Source: CAZAMB01 sp964486335 (lineage in GTDB: Bacteria > Planctomycetota > Phycisphaerae > UBA1845). From it: a DNA stretch of 61,920 nucleotides. The stretch is from assembly GCA_964486335.1 (NCBI GenBank), contig CAZAMB010000020.1, positions 1 to 61,920 on the forward strand, in the 5' to 3' direction. Positions within the stretch are counted from its first letter, which is position 1. Every line of letters begins with the position of its first letter. Shown here in pieces: positions 58,465-61,920 of this stretch. The notes under the pieces are model-generated. The model worked only from the letters and a program-made list of their open reading frames with translations, ran no database searches and was not told where the DNA came from. A program made the translations under genes and the position numbers.

Positions 58465-61434
58465 TTACCGGCTGCCCGTCGAACGCGTTCCGCCCTTGAC
58501 CGGAGCGTTCTTCGTCGGACGAACACCCTGCTCGAACGCGGCCATATCAGCCAGGTTGAGCAAGCCGTCGCCGTTCAGGTCAGCCACTGCCAGATCACTG
58601 CGACCTTCGGCACGCAGCTGCGCGACCGAGACCTCGGTGACCGCATTGACGCTGGCCGTCTGCGGGCCGCAGCAGCACTGCTTGCTGCTCGTCAGGAAGT
58701 TCATGGCCACGAACGCGTAGTCCGCAAGATCCACGAGGCCGTCACCATTGATGTCGGCGTTCGGACCCGGCGTGCCGCACGGCGTATTCGTGAAACCATA
58801 GTTGCCCGGATACTGCGACACGAACGTACCAAAGTCGAGAATGTCGATGACATCCAAGCTCGGGTTGGCGTTCGGATCATCCTTCTTCCAGCCGTCCAGG
58901 TTACCACCGATCAGCCAGTTGCCGCCAAGACGCGGATCGCCCGAGAACGAAGCGCTGAGCTGTCCACCGGCGCAATCATTGGCGCCGAAGGTGTAGCACG
59001 AACGCAGCGTGTGCAGTTGATCCTGAGCCGTGATGCAATCCCACTGACCCGAACCCGGAATCTTGATCTTGCCCGTCGACTTGCCGACGAAGTTGAACAG
59101 GCCGCCGAAGGTCACGTCATCCGAGAACACCAGCGGTTCCTGGATGCAGTTGCTGTACAACGTGAACTTGATGCAGCGCGTCAGATTCGCGCCCGGCTTG
59201 CTCTGCGAGGACGGCGAGAGACCGACGGTGATGTCGAGGCTCGTCTCGTCATTCACTTGCACCGTCCAGCAGCCGTCCGGCTTGCCGTTCTGGTCGGCAT
59301 CGCCACAGCTCGTATCCGGCGGGCAACCCGTGACGGTTCCGCACGGGCCGCTGCTCTGAGCATAGCAGCAGAAGCTCGACGCACCGATCGGGAACGTGCC
59401 GCCGCCCATGACGGTGGCGTTGTTGTAAATCAGACCGCTCTCGTGTTCGCCGCGGCAGAACACTTGCGCCGTACCGCACTTCGACGTGGCCGACGGGGCA
59501 GCCCATGTCTCAACCGCGGTCGGACGATCGCAATCCACGTTCGTCTTGATGTTGCCCGGCGTGTTCAGCGTGAGCACATCATCGCCGTAGATGGTCTTCG
59601 AGCAGTTCGGCTGCACCGTGATCCGCTGGCCCTTGTCATCCGTGAGGTAGGTGTTCTGCGGATTGTTGTTCAGCGGGCAGATTTCGCACTCGTTGCAATC
59701 GCCCAACTTGAGGAAGCTGAACTGGACCAGATCGGCATTGCCGTTCGGACCGTTGCCGGCGCCGAACTGGACGCCCACCGCCACGAAGATCGTGCCGGCG
59801 GTTTCATTCACGACCGGACCGTACAGAACGTTCGTGTACGGGGGCACCATGATCGTGCCGTTGTACTTTAGGCAGGTCGGGTCATAGCCGATCAGAATCT
59901 GACCGCCGTTAACCGGGCTCGACGAAGCCGCGATATGAGCGGCCGCCAGAACCTTCTCGCCGGCGTCATAGCAGTTGCCGTCCGGATCATCCAGAATGTC
60001 GATGTCCAGGTCCGGCGTCAGCGTGCAGTTGCAGAATCCATCGATACACGGATAGCCGACACCCGTGGCTGCCGCGCAATCGGCCGAATCGGTACAAGCC
60101 ACTGTGTTGGCATCTGTTCCGGCGCAGGTGTTCAGGTCAGCGCCGCAGGTATCCGCGTAGGTGCAAGGATTGTCGTCGTTGCAGGCCGCGGCCGGCGTCG
60201 GGTTGCATTGCGCCACGCCGCGATTGCCCGCCTGCGAGCATTCCGCTACACCGCACTTGGTACCCGGCGGGCAGCCAAGCGTCGTCAGGGCACCGTTGTT
60301 GCAGCACTGCGTCGCCTGATTCCACGCCGCGATCGGCGGATTGGAGCAGACGAAGTTCGTGCAGATATCCTGCGTGCAGCCATCACCGTCAGCGCACTGC
60401 GCATTCGACGTGCACGACGGGCATTCGGTCGCACAATCCGAGCCCGGACGGAATACTGAGGGCTGACCCGGAAGCGCAGCGCACTCGCCCGCGGTTAGGC
60501 CCGGCGTGCAGACCGATGTGCCCGGTCCGAGGTTGGTGCAGCAGCTACCGCAAACGATTTCAACTTCACCCTTGTTGAACGTGCCGATCGGAATGTCGAC
60601 AGCTGTCGGAAGCGAGTTGTCCTGAAGGAAGGTGTTCCCCAGGTCATACCCGATCTGATAAAGGCCCTTGGCCGTGGCCGGAACGTCGAGCGTCAGGGTA
60701 CCGAGGTACGCCGGATTGAAGTCGACGTTCACGTCGCTGGTGGCGTCATTCGTGCCGCCGTAACGATAATTGAGCGTTGAAATATCGACCGCCGTCGTCG
60801 CGCTACCGTTACCCGAATAGGCCCAGTTGGCCTTGCACTTGTCCTGGAAGCCCGGCTCGCAGATCAAGCTCGCCTGGCAGCGGACGATGGGCGAACCGAA
60901 GCAAAGCGCCGCACCCGCCAGAGCATTGCTGCACACCGCGTGGCCGGCGTTGTTGGCCGACGGGCAAGCCTGCGTAGCGGGCATCAGGTCGCCGCCATTG
61001 GCCGCGACGCCGCCGCAATTCGCATTCGAGCCCATGTACCCGGCTGCATCCAGAGTAACCTGTGACGTACGCATCACTTGCGCGCCATAGTTACCCACTT
61101 CAACGTGGAACCACACACGAGCGGGGACCGCACCGAGCGTGATCTTGAATCCGCTAACTACCGTTCCAGCCGGATAGCTCGAGGCCGGGCTGGTTTCGGG
61201 AGCCGCTGTCGGACGGAGCGAAACGATCGCACCGGGCCCGGCCGCCACGGCATCATTGATGTTCGCGACCGGACCGCGAACCACGTTTGACGCCTCGGAC
61301 TTTCCTTTGGCGCCACCACGATCTGCCGCGCCCACGCGCGGAGACCCCTGCACGCTGACGGCAATCGCCAACGCGCCGACCAATGCGGCGCCGCAAAGCG
61401 GACGCCATGAGAATAAACGATGAACTGCCTTCAT
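58465..61434 (-). CDS. Large secreted Cys-rich protein with dockerin-like C-terminus
   Basis: A 989-residue exported protein; GGAGG lies eight bases before ATG 61434. The signal peptide covers residues 1 to about 37 (P-L-C-G-A-A-L-V-G-A-L-A-I-A-V-S-V-Q-G-S). Residues 280-480 are Cys-rich, with repeats such as C-T-S-N-A-Q-C-A-D-G-D-G-C and C-N-D-D-N-P-C-T-Y-A-D-T-C. Around 480-600 a cohesin-like beta domain follows (L-D-I-D-I-L-D-D-P; Q-I-L-I-G-Y-D-P-T-C-L). A second Cys-rich part precedes a C-terminal dockerin-like region with EF-hand loops D-I-N-G-D-G-L-V-D-L-A-D-Y and D-L-N-G-D-G-L-L-N-L-A-D-M. Such proteins are typical of planctomycete cell surfaces. It is monocistronic with its own terminator. 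Confidence 0.78.
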   Translation of the reverse strand: MKAVHRLFSWRPLCGAALVGALAIAVSVQGSPRVGAADRGGAKGKSEASNVVRGPVANINDAVAAGPGAIVSLRPTAAPETSPASSYPAGTVVSGFKITLGAVPARVWFHVEVGNYGAQVMRTSQVTLDAAGYMGSNANCGGVAANGGDLMPATQACPSANNAGHAVCSNALAGAALCFGSPIVRCQASLICEPGFQDKCKANWAYSGNGSATTAVDISTLNYRYGGTNDATSDVNVDFNPAYLGTLTLDVPATAKGLYQIGYDLGNTFLQDNSLPTAVDIPIGTFNKGEVEIVCGSCCTNLGPGTSVCTPGLTAGECAALPGQPSVFRPGSDCATECPSCTSNAQCADGDGCTQDICTNFVCSNPPIAAWNQATQCCNNGALTTLGCPPGTKCGVAECSQAGNRGVAQCNPTPAAACNDDNPCTYADTCGADLNTCAGTDANTVACTDSADCAAATGVGYPCIDGFCNCTLTPDLDIDILDDPDGNCYDAGEKVLAAAHIAASSSPVNGGQILIGYDPTCLKYNGTIMVPPYTNVLYGPVVNETAGTIFVAVGVQFGAGNGPNGNADLVQFSFLKLGDCNECEICPLNNNPQNTYLTDDKGQRITVQPNCSKTIYGDDVLTLNTPGNIKTNVDCDRPTAVETWAAPSATSKCGTAQVFCRGEHESGLIYNNATVMGGGTFPIGASSFCCYAQSSGPCGTVTGCPPDTSCGDADQNGKPDGCWTVQVNDETSLDITVGLSPSSQSKPGANLTRCIKFTLYSNCIQEPLVFSDDVTFGGLFNFVGKSTGKIKIPGSGQWDCITAQDQLHTLRSCYTFGANDCAGGQLSASFSGDPRLGGNWLIGGNLDGWKKDDPNANPSLDVIDILDFGTFVSQYPGNYGFTNTPCGTPGPNADINGDGLVDLADYAFVAMNFLTSSKQCCCGPQTASVNAVTEVSVAQLRAEGRSDLAVADLNGDGLLNLADMAAFEQGVRPTKNAPVKGGTRSTGSR

Positions 61435-61793
61435 TTTCCATTCCTCCAAAAAGGGGAGACTTTCCCGTGTCCCACTTACGAAAACTCACTCAAGAATACA
61501 CACGATTAAAACGCTTTGGGAAACCACTCGTTTCTGCATTATCACGGCCGCATTTTTCGCCTCGCCGATAGCTCATAAGCCGTCGGTCCGGCCCAAATCC
61601 TACGCGACCTTATCGCCCTCCTTTTCTGAGAATACCGATTTTCGCATTTCATTGCAAGCCCGAATTTCCGTTAGCACCCGGGATGGGGGCGGGCAGCAGC
61701 GCCCGCCCCGCTTTCCCAGCTGATTTCTTCCTTTCCAAGGCCTCGAAAGCCGTCCGAAGGCTTCCCGAATTCAGGCCTCGGTCAACTACTCCT
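61435..61793. other. Intergenic region upstream of the surface-protein gene
   Basis: No gene is seen. The part from about 61450 to 61660 is relatively A/T-rich and should contain the promoter and a long leader for the 989-residue protein, but I cannot fix hexamers with normal spacing. A strong hairpin lies at 61686-61709. Confidence 0.4.
61686..61709. repeat. GC-rich hairpin between two minus-strand surface-protein genes
   Basis: GGGGCGGGC pairs perfectly with GCCCGCCCC around a six-base loop. There is no T-run on the minus strand, so it is either a rho-dependent or processing hairpin after the upstream gene, or another intergenic palindrome. Confidence 0.5.
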
Positions 61794-61920
61794 TTACGGA
61801 CACAGCGTGCACGGCGGGGTGTTGGCCCCGGTGCAATCCCCGTTGGCGATGCACGAACCGCCCGCGCCTGCGCACTTGCCCGGCTTGTGCGGATACGGCA
61901 GACCCTTGAAGCCGTCCACG
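61794..61920 (-). CDS. C-terminal end of a Cys-rich secreted protein (partial)
   Basis: The last 41 codons of a gene that begins beyond the right edge. It reads V-D-G-F-K-G-L-P-Y-P-H-K-P-G-K-C, then A-G-A-G-G-S-C-I-A-N-G-D-C-T-G and ends C-T-L-C-P before TAA. The S-C-x4-D-C spacing resembles the Cys repeats of the 989-residue neighbour, so the two probably belong to the same class of surface proteins. Confidence 0.6.
   Translation of the reverse strand, partial: VDGFKGLPYPHKPGKCAGAGGSCIANGDCTGANTPPCTLCP

Overview
The window looks like chromosomal DNA of a planctomycete, probably a Phycisphaerae-like lineage and not a classical anammox genus. Reasons seen in the sequence: high GC; widely spaced single genes and short operons; a large secreted protein with C-terminal dockerin-like EF-hand repeats; small Cys-rich proteins (CPXCG, FmdB, and membrane proteins with a CxxC-YDxRG-CPECG ribbon); an EpsI-like exosortase-associated protein; and RsmH with a basic N-terminal extension. 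The phylum call is inference from gene content; no rRNA gene lies in the window.

Layout. 1-4.8 kb: sugar/cell-envelope genes (DegT aminotransferase, CgeB-like glycosyltransferase) behind rsmH, then three small plus-strand genes. 4.8-9.8 kb: Uup-type ABC-F ATPase, a protein with a histone H1-like tail, two tRNA-Arg genes, purC and a NeuD-like acyltransferase. 10-20.7 kb: EpsI-like protein, a 1518-residue TPR protein, two CNNM/CorC membrane proteins, polX and folE. 20.7-28 kb: cardiolipin synthase, a di-heme lipoprotein, an HMCES/YedK protein, and thrC translationally coupled to a patatin-like lipoprotein. 28-34.4 kb: a minus-strand housekeeping operon tRNA-Gln / GlmU-like nucleotidyltransferase / prs / rplY / pth / rpsF / ssb / rplI / dnaB, from which rpsR is missing. 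34.4-38.8 kb: small accessory genes, two related zinc-ribbon membrane proteins, and between them a decayed REP-associated tyrosine transposase (RAYT) with REP-like palindromes. 38.9-43.5 kb: kynurenine-pathway genes (kmo, tryptophan 2,3-dioxygenase), an MFS-like protein and an ACT protein. 43.7-48.1 kb: dnaK, then three genes for membrane-anchored proteins, the last an Mrr-type nuclease bracketed by two direct copies of a ~73-bp repeat. 48.3-57.3 kb: a seven-gene minus-strand operon for a type II DMSO-reductase-family molybdoenzyme. 58.4-61.9 kb: a Cys-rich dockerin-type surface protein and the end of another Cys-rich protein.

The most interesting system is the molybdoenzyme operon. An Rrf2 regulator with an FeS-type Cys triad comes first, followed by a lipoprotein-like subunit that appears to fuse two c-type cytochrome domains to a heme-b (ethylbenzene-dehydrogenase gamma-like) domain. 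Then come a Tat-exported NxrA/NarG-like catalytic subunit, a 107-residue unknown, an NxrB-like four-cluster FeS subunit, a TorD-like chaperone and a 256-residue unknown. Subunit sizes and motifs resemble the periplasmic nitrite oxidoreductases of Nitrospira and anammox bacteria. The direction (nitrite oxidation or nitrate reduction) and even the substrate cannot be settled from sequence reading alone. A promoter with a palindrome over its -10 region sits upstream of the regulator, suggesting autoregulation of the whole operon.

All domain calls come from reading motifs by eye; no database search was run. Start codons were chosen from Shine-Dalgarno spacing and family N-termini where possible, and several differ from the longest possible reading frame.
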